Shown: piece by piece, positions 52,818-61,900 of the stretch
Layout: every line of letters starts with the position of its first letter
How positions within the stretch are numbered: position 1 is the stretch's first letter
From: Mucilaginibacter sp. OK283
GTDB taxonomy: Bacteria > Bacteroidota > Bacteroidia > Sphingobacteriales > Sphingobacteriaceae
NCBI RefSeq assembly: GCF_900110415.1
Contig: NZ_FODR01000001.1
Span: forward strand, 248,001-312,000
Length of the DNA: 64,000 nucleotides
Direction: 5' to 3'
Program-made: the position numbers and the translations under genes
Notes under the pieces: generated by a model
Told to the model about the DNA's origin: nothing
Databases searched by the model: none
What the model saw: the letters and a program-made list of their open reading frames with translations, nothing else

Positions 52818-52862
52818 GGCCTATGCCTAAGCTTGTGCTTTGTATAAGCTTAGGCATAGGCC
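52818..52862. repeat. Perfect 17-bp inverted repeat upstream of the Mcr-like operon
   Basis: GGCCTATGCCTAAGCTT (52818-52834) and AAGCTTAGGCATAGGCC (52846-52862) pair perfectly with an 11-base loop. It lies about 90 bases upstream of the first operon gene and next to MITE-like copy 3. It may be an operator, a terminator of incoming transcripts or an element end. Confidence 0.8.
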
Positions 52863-52866
52863 CCTA

Positions 52867-52979
52867 TTTTAGCGCAAGTGTTGTGTGGTTGTCCGCGTGT
52901 TCGGTCACTTTTGACTTAATGTGAAGCACAGCCGGCCCCATGCAAATCGCAACGCTCATTTGTAGCACAAATCAACAAT
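52867..52979 (-). mobile_element. Decayed MITE-like element, copy 3 (inverted)
   Basis: Starts TTTTAGCGCAAGTGTTGTG and continues with words matching the reverse complement of copies 1 and 2 (GTCACTT-TGACTT, AAGCACAG, AACGCTCA). The right terminus is not recognisable, so the element is decayed. It lies opposite in orientation to copy 2 and forms the right boundary of the cassette. Confidence 0.6.
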
Positions 52980-53123
52980 CTATCCCCGCAGCCCACGTTA
53001 GTGATGGAAGTGGATACCGGCCCGGCGCTTAATGCCTGTGTGCGTATGAACGTACAGCACGGGCCGCAGGCAACGACATTTTAAATTCAAAAGTTAAAAT
53101 TCAAAAGTCAAAAAAGGGAATCG

Positions 53124-53362
53124 GTCATTAGTTCACTGGTTCATTGGTTCACTGGTTCATTAGTTCATTGGTGGGATGGTGGGTTAGGAGGGCGTTTATT
53201 GGTTCACTGGTTCATTACTTAGTTGGTTCATTGGTTCACTGGTTCATTAGTTCATTGGTGGGATGGTGGGTTAGTTTTGGTTCATTAGTTCACTGGTTCA
53301 TTAGTTTATTGGTGGATTAGCAGGAGGCTTATTGGTTCACTGGTTCATTGGTGGGTGGTGGG
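53124..53362. repeat. Tandem array of 8-bp units (TTCAYTRG)
   Basis: Variants of TTCACTGG, TTCATTGG and TTCATTAG repeat for about 240 bases, in longer blocks separated by GTGGGATGGTGGGTTAG-like spacers. It resembles slipped-strand simple repeats seen in Bacteroidota intergenic DNA and probably varies in length. Confidence 0.8.
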
Positions 53363-53648
53363 GGAGTTGTATGCCGGCGGAACCGGAATCGCCTGCTTCT
53401 GCCTTCTGCCCAAATGCTATTAATAAGGTAAAGATTGATTTATATGGAACACCGAATGCCCGATATCGAATAATGAAGGAGAATCTTCGGCGTTAGACAT
53501 TCCAAATTCGGTGTTCGATATTATTTGTCCTCCTGTTTTTCTTAACTTAACAGCATTGGCCCTTCCCCGGGGAAGGAATGGCGCATGCCCTCAATTTATT
53601 TCTTCCGGACACCTGTGTTATAACCCCAACAACGGCGCGGCGCTTCAT

Positions 53649-53687
53649 AAAAAAGGTTCGGTTGCCTAATTCAAACGAACCTTTTTT
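53649..53687. terminator. Bidirectional terminator
   Basis: AAAAAAGGTTCG (53649-53660) and CGAACCTTTTTT (53676-53687) pair perfectly over 12 bp. On the minus strand it follows the TonB-receptor-like gene, with the tandem array in between. Confidence 0.85.
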
Positions 53688-53696
53688 ATTGGTATT

Positions 53697-53759
53697 TGCC
53701 AACTGCCAACTGCCCACTGCCAACTGCCAACTGCCTGCTGCCCACTGCAAACCGCCCAC
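53697..53759. repeat. 7-bp tandem repeat (CCAACTG variants)
   Basis: Units CCAACTG, CCCACTG and CCTGCTG repeat about eight times up to the stop codon of the next gene on the minus strand. Same type of simple array as at 53124 but a different unit. Confidence 0.75.
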
Positions 53760-56210
53760 TTAATTATTGCCTTTCACCCTGCCTTTTTCATCGTCGGCGC
53801 CGCTGCGGTGCTGGCGTACTTTGATGGAGTTGTTGCCAAAGTTGTAGGTAAGGGTAAGCCGGCCTACCCTCGAGTCGTTTCGTTGCCTGATATCGAAGTT
53901 GTTGCCAAGCTCGTTGCTGCTTAGGTTATTGCGGCGGATGTTAAATACATCGTCGCAGGCCACTTTAACATTCAGCTTTTTATTATAGAAGGATTTGCTG
54001 AGGCCAAGATCGACCGAGTAACGGGGCCTTATTTTATAAATGCCGTAGGTTAACCTGGATTGGTAATCGCCCATGACCTCTAACCGGGCGCCGGCAAACT
54101 TAAAGGTTTGGGTTGTACGTGCCTGGTATGCCCACTGGCCATTGTTGAAGTTGAAGCCAGCAAGCGAATCGGATTTAAAGCCGAGGTAAAAGGCTGTTAC
54201 GTTGATATTGCCTTCCCACCATTTGGTAATAGTGAAGGGGGTGTTAATGTTGGCATTGTAGCCTGTTTGCGTTTGCAGGTTTTTATTGGTTTGAAATGTT
54301 TTTTCGCCTTCGGTTAAAATCAGCTCGGTAATTGCATCTGTGGTGCGGCTGTAGCCCAGGCTAATATTAATGGTTTTATTATAGGTATAGTTAAACTCGA
54401 AGTTTTGGGTATACTGCGGGTTAAGGAAGGCATTACCTTTTTGAAAGGTATACGGATCGAGATAAAAAATGAAGGGGTTAAGCGCATCATAACCCGGCCT
54501 ATCAATACGGCGGCTGTATGACAGGCTTACTTCGTTTTTATCATTGATAGTGTGGTTAATAAACGCGCTTGGGAAAAAGTTAAGGTAGCTGCGGTTTACC
54601 GGCGTGCTGCCAATAAGGTTACCGTTTGATTGGGTATGCTCGGCACGCAGGCCCACCTGTATAGATGTTTTTTTGAACTGCTTGTTCAGGTTAAGGTAGC
54701 CGGCTTCAATTTTCTCGTCGTAAATAAAGTGGTTGCTGCGGCCTTTATCGTTAATATATACGCCGCTGCTATCAATCTGGGCCCTTAAATCGTTATCAGT
54801 TTTAACATTGCTGTATTTGGCGCCGGCTTCCAGTTTTATGGTTTTGGTAAGCGGTTTGGTATAATCAACCTTGGCAGTATATATGGTAATGGTTGACGGG
54901 CTTTGGTTACGCAATAACTGCGACGGGCGCTGCGGGCTGCCATCGGCTAAAAAATAATCGGTAGTGTATTGCGCGTTGTTGCTGTTGTTAAATTTAGAGT
55001 AATCAAGGTCGAAGCTTAGTTCCTGGCCGCTGGTGTCAATTTTAAGCCTGTCGTTAAGGTTAACGGCTATGTTTTTGTAGGCCTGCTCAAAAATTGAATT
55101 GGTGCGCAGCGATGAATCGGCAGCGCCATATTTGGTGCCTATTATAGTAGATGTGCTGTTGTGGTTGTTTTCGGTATTTGAATAGCCGCTTACCACAAAG
55201 CCAATGGTATGTTTGGGGGTAAGGTCGTAGTCGGCGCCAATGCGGTAATTATTATAATGATTGGCATCGGGCATAAATGACTGCTGGTTAAAATAGTTGG
55301 TAACCCCCTGGGCGTTGCTCACCACGCGGTCGAGCAGTAAGTCGTGCGCGCGTTTGCTGTCGCCGCGGCTAAAAGTGCCAAACACATTCAGGTTGCCATC
55401 CTTATGGTTAAGGTTAAGGCTGCTGTTATCTCTCCAATACCTGCCTTTGGCCACGCCGGCCGTAATACTGCCATTGGTGCCCGACTGGGCATTCTTTTTT
55501 AATTTAATGTTGATGATACCCGAGTTACCCGCGGCATCATATTTGGCCGATGGGTTGGTAATAATTTCGATAGATTTAATGGTGTTGCCGTCGGTTGAGC
55601 GTAACAGGGTAGCCAGTTGCGCGGCGGTAAGGTAGGTAAGCTTATCATTTATCATTACGGTTACACCCTGTTTGCCTTTAAGGCTGATGTTATCGTCTTT
55701 ATCCACAGTTACGCCGGGGGCCCGTGCCAAAATTTCCATGGCGGTGTTGCCGGCGGCGAGTACGCTGCCTTCTACATTCATTACGGTGCGGTCAATTTTG
55801 CGTTCAACAAGCGGTTTGGCGGCGGTAACGGTAACCGTTTTTAAAGTGGTATTGCCGGGCTGCATGTTTAAAACGGGCACTTCAACCTTGGTTGAGCCTT
55901 CGGTAACGGTAAAAGGTTTGCTCATCGCTTTTACATAACCTACAACGGTGGCCTTTACCAGGTATTTACCTGCGGGTATTTTGTCAAAGGAGTAAACGCC
56001 ATTATCGTTACTTAAAGCGCCTTTAACTATGGTGGAGTCGGTTGCTTTGATGATGCTTACGCTGGCATAGTCAAGCGGTTTGCCCTGGTCATTTACCAGC
56101 GAACCTGATACTTTGGCGGCACCCGTATTGCCGGTTTGGGCAAAGGACGCGCTCCAGCTGATAACTACAAGCAGGAGTGTGTATAATATATGGTTGATTT
56201 TAGTTTTCAT
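53760..56210 (-). CDS. TonB-receptor-like outer membrane barrel protein with regulatory domain
   Basis: From the likely start at 56210 (MKTKINHILYTLLLVVISWS; the frame opens at 56237) the protein has 816 residues and a signal peptide. A carboxypeptidase-regulatory-like domain (GSLVNDQGKPLDYASVSI) and a plug-like domain (RAPGVTVDKDDNISLKGKQG, TDGNTIKSIEIITNPSAKYD) precede a beta-barrel of the OMP_b-brl_3 type that ends at SGADDEKGRVKGNN. The charged tail past the barrel end is unusual. No SusD gene is adjacent, so this is a stand-alone transporter of unknown substrate. Confidence 0.88.
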   Translation of the reverse strand: MKTKINHILYTLLLVVISWSASFAQTGNTGAAKVSGSLVNDQGKPLDYASVSIIKATDSTIVKGALSNDNGVYSFDKIPAGKYLVKATVVGYVKAMSKPFTVTEGSTKVEVPVLNMQPGNTTLKTVTVTAAKPLVERKIDRTVMNVEGSVLAAGNTAMEILARAPGVTVDKDDNISLKGKQGVTVMINDKLTYLTAAQLATLLRSTDGNTIKSIEIITNPSAKYDAAGNSGIINIKLKKNAQSGTNGSITAGVAKGRYWRDNSSLNLNHKDGNLNVFGTFSRGDSKRAHDLLLDRVVSNAQGVTNYFNQQSFMPDANHYNNYRIGADYDLTPKHTIGFVVSGYSNTENNHNSTSTIIGTKYGAADSSLRTNSIFEQAYKNIAVNLNDRLKIDTSGQELSFDLDYSKFNNSNNAQYTTDYFLADGSPQRPSQLLRNQSPSTITIYTAKVDYTKPLTKTIKLEAGAKYSNVKTDNDLRAQIDSSGVYINDKGRSNHFIYDEKIEAGYLNLNKQFKKTSIQVGLRAEHTQSNGNLIGSTPVNRSYLNFFPSAFINHTINDKNEVSLSYSRRIDRPGYDALNPFIFYLDPYTFQKGNAFLNPQYTQNFEFNYTYNKTINISLGYSRTTDAITELILTEGEKTFQTNKNLQTQTGYNANINTPFTITKWWEGNINVTAFYLGFKSDSLAGFNFNNGQWAYQARTTQTFKFAGARLEVMGDYQSRLTYGIYKIRPRYSVDLGLSKSFYNKKLNVKVACDDVFNIRRNNLSSNELGNNFDIRQRNDSRVGRLTLTYNFGNNSIKVRQHRSGADDEKGRVKGNN

Positions 56211-56456
56211 TATTGTGTTGTTAAAAAGTTTGGGCAATACAATGCCGTTAAGGAAAATAACTCCTTTTAAAATTTGTAAATAAGTTTTTAGCTGTTTTGG
56301 CGGTAGCCTTAAGTGTGTTTAGTAGTTATTTGATATAAGCTTTTTATTCATAGTGTATGTCAGTTTAAGGCTGGCCAAAGGGTAAGCGCCTTCGCCAGGG
56401 CCTGATCTGTAATTTTTGTGTCTTTTGGTATTAAGATGCACAATAGGGTACTTTGG
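56211..56456. other. Gap after the barrel-gene start
   Basis: AT-rich DNA upstream of the barrel gene and downstream of the small minus-strand frame at 56457. No repeat or RNA is seen; it probably holds the barrel-gene promoter. Confidence 0.4.
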
Positions 56457-56678
56457 TTACAGAGAAATTAAACTTTTTAACGCAGGGAATAAATTTTTAG
56501 CAATATTTATGATAACGGCCTGGCCTATTGGCTGGCTGCTACCGGGTTGGGTTGGCGCAGTAACAAATGGATTTGGTTTAACGGCAGGTGGCGGGCTTTG
56601 GTTAAATGTAAGGCAGTAAAAAGCAATAATAAGCCCGCTAAATAATAGCAGGCTTATATATTTTACAACTGATCGCAT
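56457..56678 (-). CDS. Possible small membrane-anchored protein, 73 aa
   Basis: Starts 25 bases after the stop of the PspC gene on the same strand. It has one N-terminal hydrophobic segment (KYISLLLFSGLIIAFYCL) and a Pro-rich part (SPPPAVKPNPFVTAPTQPG). An opposite-strand frame of similar length overlaps it, so coding is uncertain. Operon position behind PadR-PspC argues for it being real. Confidence 0.35.
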   Translation of the reverse strand: MRSVVKYISLLLFSGLIIAFYCLTFNQSPPPAVKPNPFVTAPTQPGSSQPIGQAVIINIAKNLFPALKSLISL

Positions 56679-56702
56679 TTTATGTTATACAACGATGTGG
56701 TT

Positions 56703-58373
56703 TTATTGCTGATTTGCATTTTTAAGGCTATCGGCTACCTCCTGCCTTCTCAGGCTGTCGATAGTGGCCTGCGGTACCGGCGGAATGTCGCACTCGATGC
56801 CGTTTTCTTTCATGATAAATTTTGCGCCAAGCGGATTAATCGGTTTGTTGCTTTGCTGGCAATCATAAGGATTAAAACCGATGTTAACATCCAGCCTGGT
56901 ATCAATAACCAGCTTGGAGTTCAAGGGTACCTTTAAGGTAAGGTGCAGCTCCTGCCCGCGCCACAGCGTACCGGCGGTCCTTTCCAGGTGACGATCAAAT
57001 TTCAACACCGAGTCTTTTTGGATAAAGCGGTAGGTAATATTTTTTGTATTGGTAAGCGCATCCTCATAATCGCGGCCGCGGGCGGTGAATGATTCAACCA
57101 AAACAGGTTGTGCTACATCGCTTTTTTCAATATCGATGCTTACGCGGTTCGGGCCGTCCATCTCTTCGTTGCCATTAAAGTCGTCATCTAAAATAACCAT
57201 GCCGTTAAAACGCTCTTTTATGCGCAGGCGGGTGCTATCCTCGTTGCTCAGGTATTTGGCATCGTTAAGCTGCAGGTAATAGGTGTTGTTTGCCGGGGCT
57301 TTAATGTTAATGGTGGTGTTTAGCCTTGCGCCTTCCCTAAAATCAACAGATGCCCTTACACCGTAATATACTACTGCGCCAAGCGCGGCCAGCCATACAC
57401 ATAATAAAGTGGTGCCAACCGAGCGGTTGAATGATGCGTTACGGAACAGAAAGCCAATAATGAGTAATATAATGGCGGTTAAAGGGATAGCCAGTAATAA
57501 AAAGCCGCCTGCTATAAATACAAGATTGGTATTATGGTTAACTATATTGAACGGAAATATATGGTAGATATCTGTTTTGCCGAACGCTAAAAACATAATA
57601 ACAACCACAATAAGTGCAATAGCAAGGCCAAAACAGCCCAATAATATACCACCGGCTATTATTTTACCAAGCAAGCTACTGGCACCCCGTAAAAACACGC
57701 CAAGGTGGTCAAAAAAATCGCCAATGAAATCGCGGGTTTTGTAAACAAATGGCCTGGCCTCGTGCTGAAAGTTGTGCAGGTTTTCTTTAACGGAGCTCAG
57801 TTCTTCCTCGAAACTCTTTTTAAAACCTTTCAGGTCTTGTTTCTCGCCTTTCATAGCCATCCTGTCGGCACGGCTAACGGCTTTCGGGATCACCATCCAC
57901 AATATAACATACAAGAAGAAGCCGCTGCCTGCCACACAAAGGAAAATTACAAAGGCCAGCCTGATCCAAACGGCCGGGATATCAAAATAATTGGCAATGC
58001 CTGCGGCAACACCGCTCACCAGGTGATCGTCCGGATCGCGAAAAAGCCGGCGACGTTCGGTGTTATAGGCATAGGAGGTGTTTCCGGGCGCTTTTGCATC
58101 GTTTTCGGCCGATTCAAAGTCCTCAACCGAGCCCATTTGCTCAATTACAAGCTTTACGTCCTGCTCAACAATGACTTGCTTGCTTTGGCTTGCTAAAATT
58201 TCGTTAAACATTTCGGCAATGCGGTTTTCGATGTCGGTTGTTATCTCCAGGCTATCGGCCGAGGTTGAAAAATGACGTTTTACATCTGTCATGTAAAGTT
58301 TAAGTACGTCATAAGCATCCTCTTCGATGTGAAAAACGATGCCATTTATGTTGATGATGATAGTTTTGTTCAT
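56703..58373 (-). CDS. PspC-domain envelope-stress membrane protein
   Basis: A 556-residue protein. The first 100 residues are an uncharacterised N-terminal domain (NKTIIININGIVFHIEEDAY). The PspC core is RRLFRDPDDHLVSGVAAGIA, then membrane segments around 140-165 (LAFVIFLCVAGSGFFLYVIL). More hydrophobic helices follow (ASSLLGKIIAGGILLGCFGL, LLAIPLTAIILLIIGFLF). The C-terminal ~200 residues are beta-rich and predicted extracytosolic. PspC proteins sense or mend membrane damage. PadR is encoded 24 bases upstream on the same strand, so the pair forms an operon. Confidence 0.9.
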   Translation of the reverse strand: MNKTIIININGIVFHIEEDAYDVLKLYMTDVKRHFSTSADSLEITTDIENRIAEMFNEILASQSKQVIVEQDVKLVIEQMGSVEDFESAENDAKAPGNTSYAYNTERRRLFRDPDDHLVSGVAAGIANYFDIPAVWIRLAFVIFLCVAGSGFFLYVILWMVIPKAVSRADRMAMKGEKQDLKGFKKSFEEELSSVKENLHNFQHEARPFVYKTRDFIGDFFDHLGVFLRGASSLLGKIIAGGILLGCFGLAIALIVVVIMFLAFGKTDIYHIFPFNIVNHNTNLVFIAGGFLLLAIPLTAIILLIIGFLFRNASFNRSVGTTLLCVWLAALGAVVYYGVRASVDFREGARLNTTINIKAPANNTYYLQLNDAKYLSNEDSTRLRIKERFNGMVILDDDFNGNEEMDGPNRVSIDIEKSDVAQPVLVESFTARGRDYEDALTNTKNITYRFIQKDSVLKFDRHLERTAGTLWRGQELHLTLKVPLNSKLVIDTRLDVNIGFNPYDCQQSNKPINPLGAKFIMKENGIECDIPPVPQATIDSLRRQEVADSLKNANQQ

Positions 58374-58397
58374 GATGGGTAATAATTTCAGGTTTTT

Positions 58398-58730
58398 TTA
58401 TTTTCTGTCTCCAATGGCCGTTTGCACAGCATAAACCAATTCCTGCCAGGTTTTATCCAGCTGTTCCAGCACATTCCGGCCCTCGTCTGACAGTACATAA
58501 TACTTTCGGGGTGGTCCTGAAATCGACTCGACCCAGTTGTAAGTGAGCAGTCCATTGTTTTTTAAACGGGTTAATAGCGGGTACAGAGTACCCTCAACTA
58601 CAAGCAGTTGGGCTTTCTTTAGCTCAGCAATTATGTCTGAAGCATATGTTTCGCCCTTGGCTATGATGGATAGGATGCAGTACTCCAGTATGCCCTTCCT
58701 CATTTGGGTTTGTGTGTTTTCGACGATCAT
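58398..58730 (-). CDS. PadR-family transcriptional regulator
   Basis: A winged-helix repressor of 110 residues from the start at 58730 (MIVENTQTQMRKGILEYC; the frame opens at 58766). The PadR core is RKGILEYCILSIIAKGETYA, then VVEGTLYPLLTRLKNNGLL as recognition helix and the wing ISGPPRKYYVLSDEGR, ending in a C-terminal dimer helix. It controls the downstream PspC gene and itself in most known cases. The promoter's -7 box ends about 5 bases before this ATG, so the mRNA would be leaderless or nearly so; a later start at 58703 (MRKGILEYC) would give a normal leader. Confidence 0.9.
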   Translation of the reverse strand: MIVENTQTQMRKGILEYCILSIIAKGETYASDIIAELKKAQLLVVEGTLYPLLTRLKNNGLLTYNWVESISGPPRKYYVLSDEGRNVLEQLDKTWQELVYAVQTAIGDRK

Positions 58731-58734
58731 AATA

Positions 58735-58769
58735 CAAAGATATATGTTTAAGATTGTATTATGCAATAC
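58735..58769 (-). promoter_or_regulatory. Promoter and palindromic site of padR-pspC
   Basis: Minus strand: TTG (58764-58766), 21 bases, TATCTTTG (58735-58742), a strong Bacteroidota promoter. A perfect palindrome GTATTATGCAATAC (58756-58769) overlaps the -33 box and is a likely operator for PadR. Confidence 0.7.
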
Positions 58770-58799
58770 ATAGTACTAAAATTATTAATATTTATTATT

Positions 58800-58831
58800 A
58801 AAGATGCTTTTTTTAAAAAAAAGTCATCTTT
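58800..58831. repeat. AT-rich hairpin upstream of SusC
   Basis: AAAGATGCTTTTTTT and AAAAAAAAGTCATCTTT are inverted copies with a 1-base bulge (58800-58831). It lies just before the candidate SusC promoter and could stop transcription coming from either side. Confidence 0.55.
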
Positions 58832-58844
58832 TTAAAGATTTTAC

Positions 58845-58875
58845 TTGACTTTTTGATAATGTAACATTACTTTTA
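58845..58875 (+). promoter_or_regulatory. Candidate promoter of the second SusC-SusD operon
   Basis: TTG (58845-58847), 20 bases, TACTTTTA (58868-58875), one mismatch from TAnnTTTG. The leader would be about 35 bases. Confidence 0.45.
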
Positions 58876-58913
58876 ACATTAATTAACTATTAACTGATCT
58901 TATTATTAACAAA

Positions 58914-61900
58914 ATGAAAAAACTTCTACTAGCAAGTTTGTGCTTTCTGTTGTTATGCCTAACACAGGTGCACGCACAAAACCGTACAGTTACTGGTACG
59001 GTTACGGCCAAAGACGATGGCTTACCCATTCCGGGAGTATCAGTGAAAATCAAGGGAACTTCAAGCGGTACGCAAACCAACGCTGCCGGTAAATTCTCTC
59101 TAAGCGTATCTCCGGGCGCGGTACTTTCTTTCTCTTTTATTGGTTATAACACCCAGGATGTGGCCGTTGGTACAAAAAGTACAATTGAAGTTGTGCTTTT
59201 GAGCGCCAACAGCCAGTTGAACGAGGTTGTAGTAACAGCGTTGGGTATCCAAAGGCAGGCTATTTCGGTAGGGTACTCTACTTCGAAAGTAACGGGCAAA
59301 GATATTACCCAGGCAAAGCCAATCAGCGTAACCAATGGCTTAACCGGTAAGGTTTCTGGTTTGCAGGTTACAACCACCAACAACGGTTTATTTGCGCCTA
59401 CTCGTGTCACTTTACGTGGTAACAGGTCATTGATTGGTAACAACCAGCCACTTTACGTAGTTGACGGTTCTATCTTCTATAGCGATATCAGTACGCTGAA
59501 TCCTGAAGATATCGCCGAAACAACTGTATTGAAAGGATCATCGGCATCTGCGGTTTACGGTTCTGATGCATCCAACGGTGTTATCGTAATTACAACCAAA
59601 CACGGCGCCAAGGGAACTTCTGCTTTAACAGTGTCTTCTACTTACCAAATTGAAAAGGTTTCTTACATACCTGAGTACCAAACCCGTTTTGGTGCTAATG
59701 GTGGTGAAGGTGAAGTTTTCGATTTTTCAAAATTTGTTGATGAAATTGATGGACACTACAATTACTACCCTTATGAGAACCAAAGCTATGGCCCGGAATT
59801 TAATGGCAAGTTGGTACCTATTGGCCGGCCACTGCCAGATGGTTCATCTGAATTAGTTCCCTATTCGGCTGTTAAAAATCAAAAGAAAGACTTTTTTGAC
59901 ACTGGTATTACTACCCAACACAATTTTAACTTCACATCAGGTGAAGAAAACGGCAGCTTTTACATGTCAGGCCAGGATTTGCACAGTAAATCAATTATGC
60001 CTAAAGATGAAGGTCGCAGGGATGTATTCCGTGTAGGTGGGGATAAAAAATATGGGGCGTTTTCCACCTCCTATTCGGTTGCGTACACTTATTTAACAAA
60101 AAATCAAACCAATACAGGTGCTGTCTATAATGACTTGATCGAATCACCTGTTAACATTCCGGTTAAAGATTTAAGGGATCCAACAAGTAAATATGGCAAC
60201 CCTGATACTTACTATAATGATTATTACATCAGTCCTGGTCAAATAATCAACGAATCAAGATATACACTGGTTGAAAACCATATTCAGGCAAACTTGCAGG
60301 CGAATTTAAAAGTAGCCAAGTTTTTGACCTTATCTTATCGTACATCTCTTGATAACACAAGCGGCAGATCTGAGGCTAAGGATGCCGGCAGAACTTACAG
60401 CGATTTTACCAAGAATGCCGAAACTATGATCTATCCTAACAACTCAGGTGGGTTAGATACTGTAGAAAATGACGGTGCCGGGCATAAATATGCCGCAAAT
60501 GATTTATTGCCTTCATACGGAACAAGCGACTATACCAATTTGTTATTTAGCTCAGACTTCCTTGCCAACTACAACTTTAAACTTCCAGCTGATTTTAAAA
60601 TCGACGGCACTTTAGGTGTAGCTTATTTGGATAACAAAGTAACCGCTACTACCGTAAATCAAGGTTCGATTAACTTTTTACCCTACAACACTCAAAACCT
60701 TTCATCGGTTCCAAGTTTGAGCGAATACTCACTTCAGGCGCGTAAGTTAGGATACTTCGGTACTGCTACTTTAGGCTACAAAAGCTATGCGTTCATTCAT
60801 GGATCATACCGGACGGATTTAGATTCGAGGTTATCTTCGAAAAATAAATATATAGGTTATTATGACATTGACGGTAGTGTTGTACTAAGCGAGATATTTA
60901 AGGACATTGCTAATAACGACTACCTTAACTTTGTTAAAGTACGTTATGCACACTCAAAAACAGGTAACGCTTCGGCATTGTCAGGTGGCTCACAGTACAT
61001 TGCGTTCGGTGCTTACCGCACCATCCCAACTGTTGGTTTAGCTGGAGGTTTCCCTTACAGTAGCACAGGCATTTCTGGCTACTCGCTAAGCGGTACAATT
61101 GCCAACCCTGATATTAAACCAGAAACGGTTACTGAAGATGAAGTTGGTTTGGATTTAGGGTTCTTAAAAGACCGCTTAACTTTAACAGCTTCTGCCTACA
61201 AATCAACCACTAAAGATGGTATAGTAACCGCACAAATTTCGCGTGCATCGGGCTTTACCTCGGCGTTATTAAATGCCGCCAACTCCGAAAACAAAGGTTT
61301 AGAGCTTGATTTGCATGGTACCGTTATCAGCTCACAAGCTGTTAAATGGACTTTAGGTGTTAACTATACCAAACAAAGCAGCAAAGTTATCAGTATAGTA
61401 TCGGGTGTAAATGAGCTTTCATTAGGCGGTAATACTTTCGCTGTGAAAAACTTGCCATATGCCCAGATTAAAGGCTATGACTGGAACAGAGACCCTGCAA
61501 CAGGCAAAGTTATTGTTGATGCCACCACTGGTTTACCGGTAAGGGCTTCGGCAACACAGCCGTTGGGCAATGTTAACCCAACAGATCTGTTAGGCTTTAC
61601 ATCATCACTAAGCTACAAAGGCTTTACTTTAAACCTTACTATTGATTACAGAAGTGGTTACAAGATCTTTAATGCTATCGGCAGTACGCTTGATCACTCG
61701 GGTAACGGTGTTACTACCACACTTACCGGTCGTCAGCGCTTTGTATTCCCTAACTCGGTTTATAAAGATGCAAGCGGAAAATATGTTGATAACACAAACA
61801 TCCTTACACAAGATGGCAACTACAACTTCTTCCCAACTACATGGTTAGGTGTTGACGCTAACTATGTGATTAGTGCAGCTGCATGGAAATTACGCGAAGC

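Larger units (their letters stand above)
52730..53759. other. 1-kb gap rich in inverted and tandem repeats
   Basis: Contains a 17-bp inverted repeat (52818-52862), a decayed third MITE-like copy (52867-52979), an 8-bp tandem array (53124-53362), a terminator (53649-53687) and a 7-bp tandem array (53697-53759). Short frames within the arrays are not coding. Confidence 0.7.

Noticed and set aside
52867..52979. Idea that the third repeat copy is an attachment site of an integrated element
   Set aside because: No integrase gene, no tRNA gene and no exact direct repeat pair at both ends were seen; a MITE-like origin fits better.
53124..53759. Possible CRISPR array from regular repeats
   Set aside because: Repeats are 7-8-bp tandem units without spacers and no cas gene is in the window.
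56416..56619. 67-codon plus-strand frame opposite the small PspC-linked frame
   Set aside because: No operon context on that strand; the minus-strand frame has a better position and a membrane segment.
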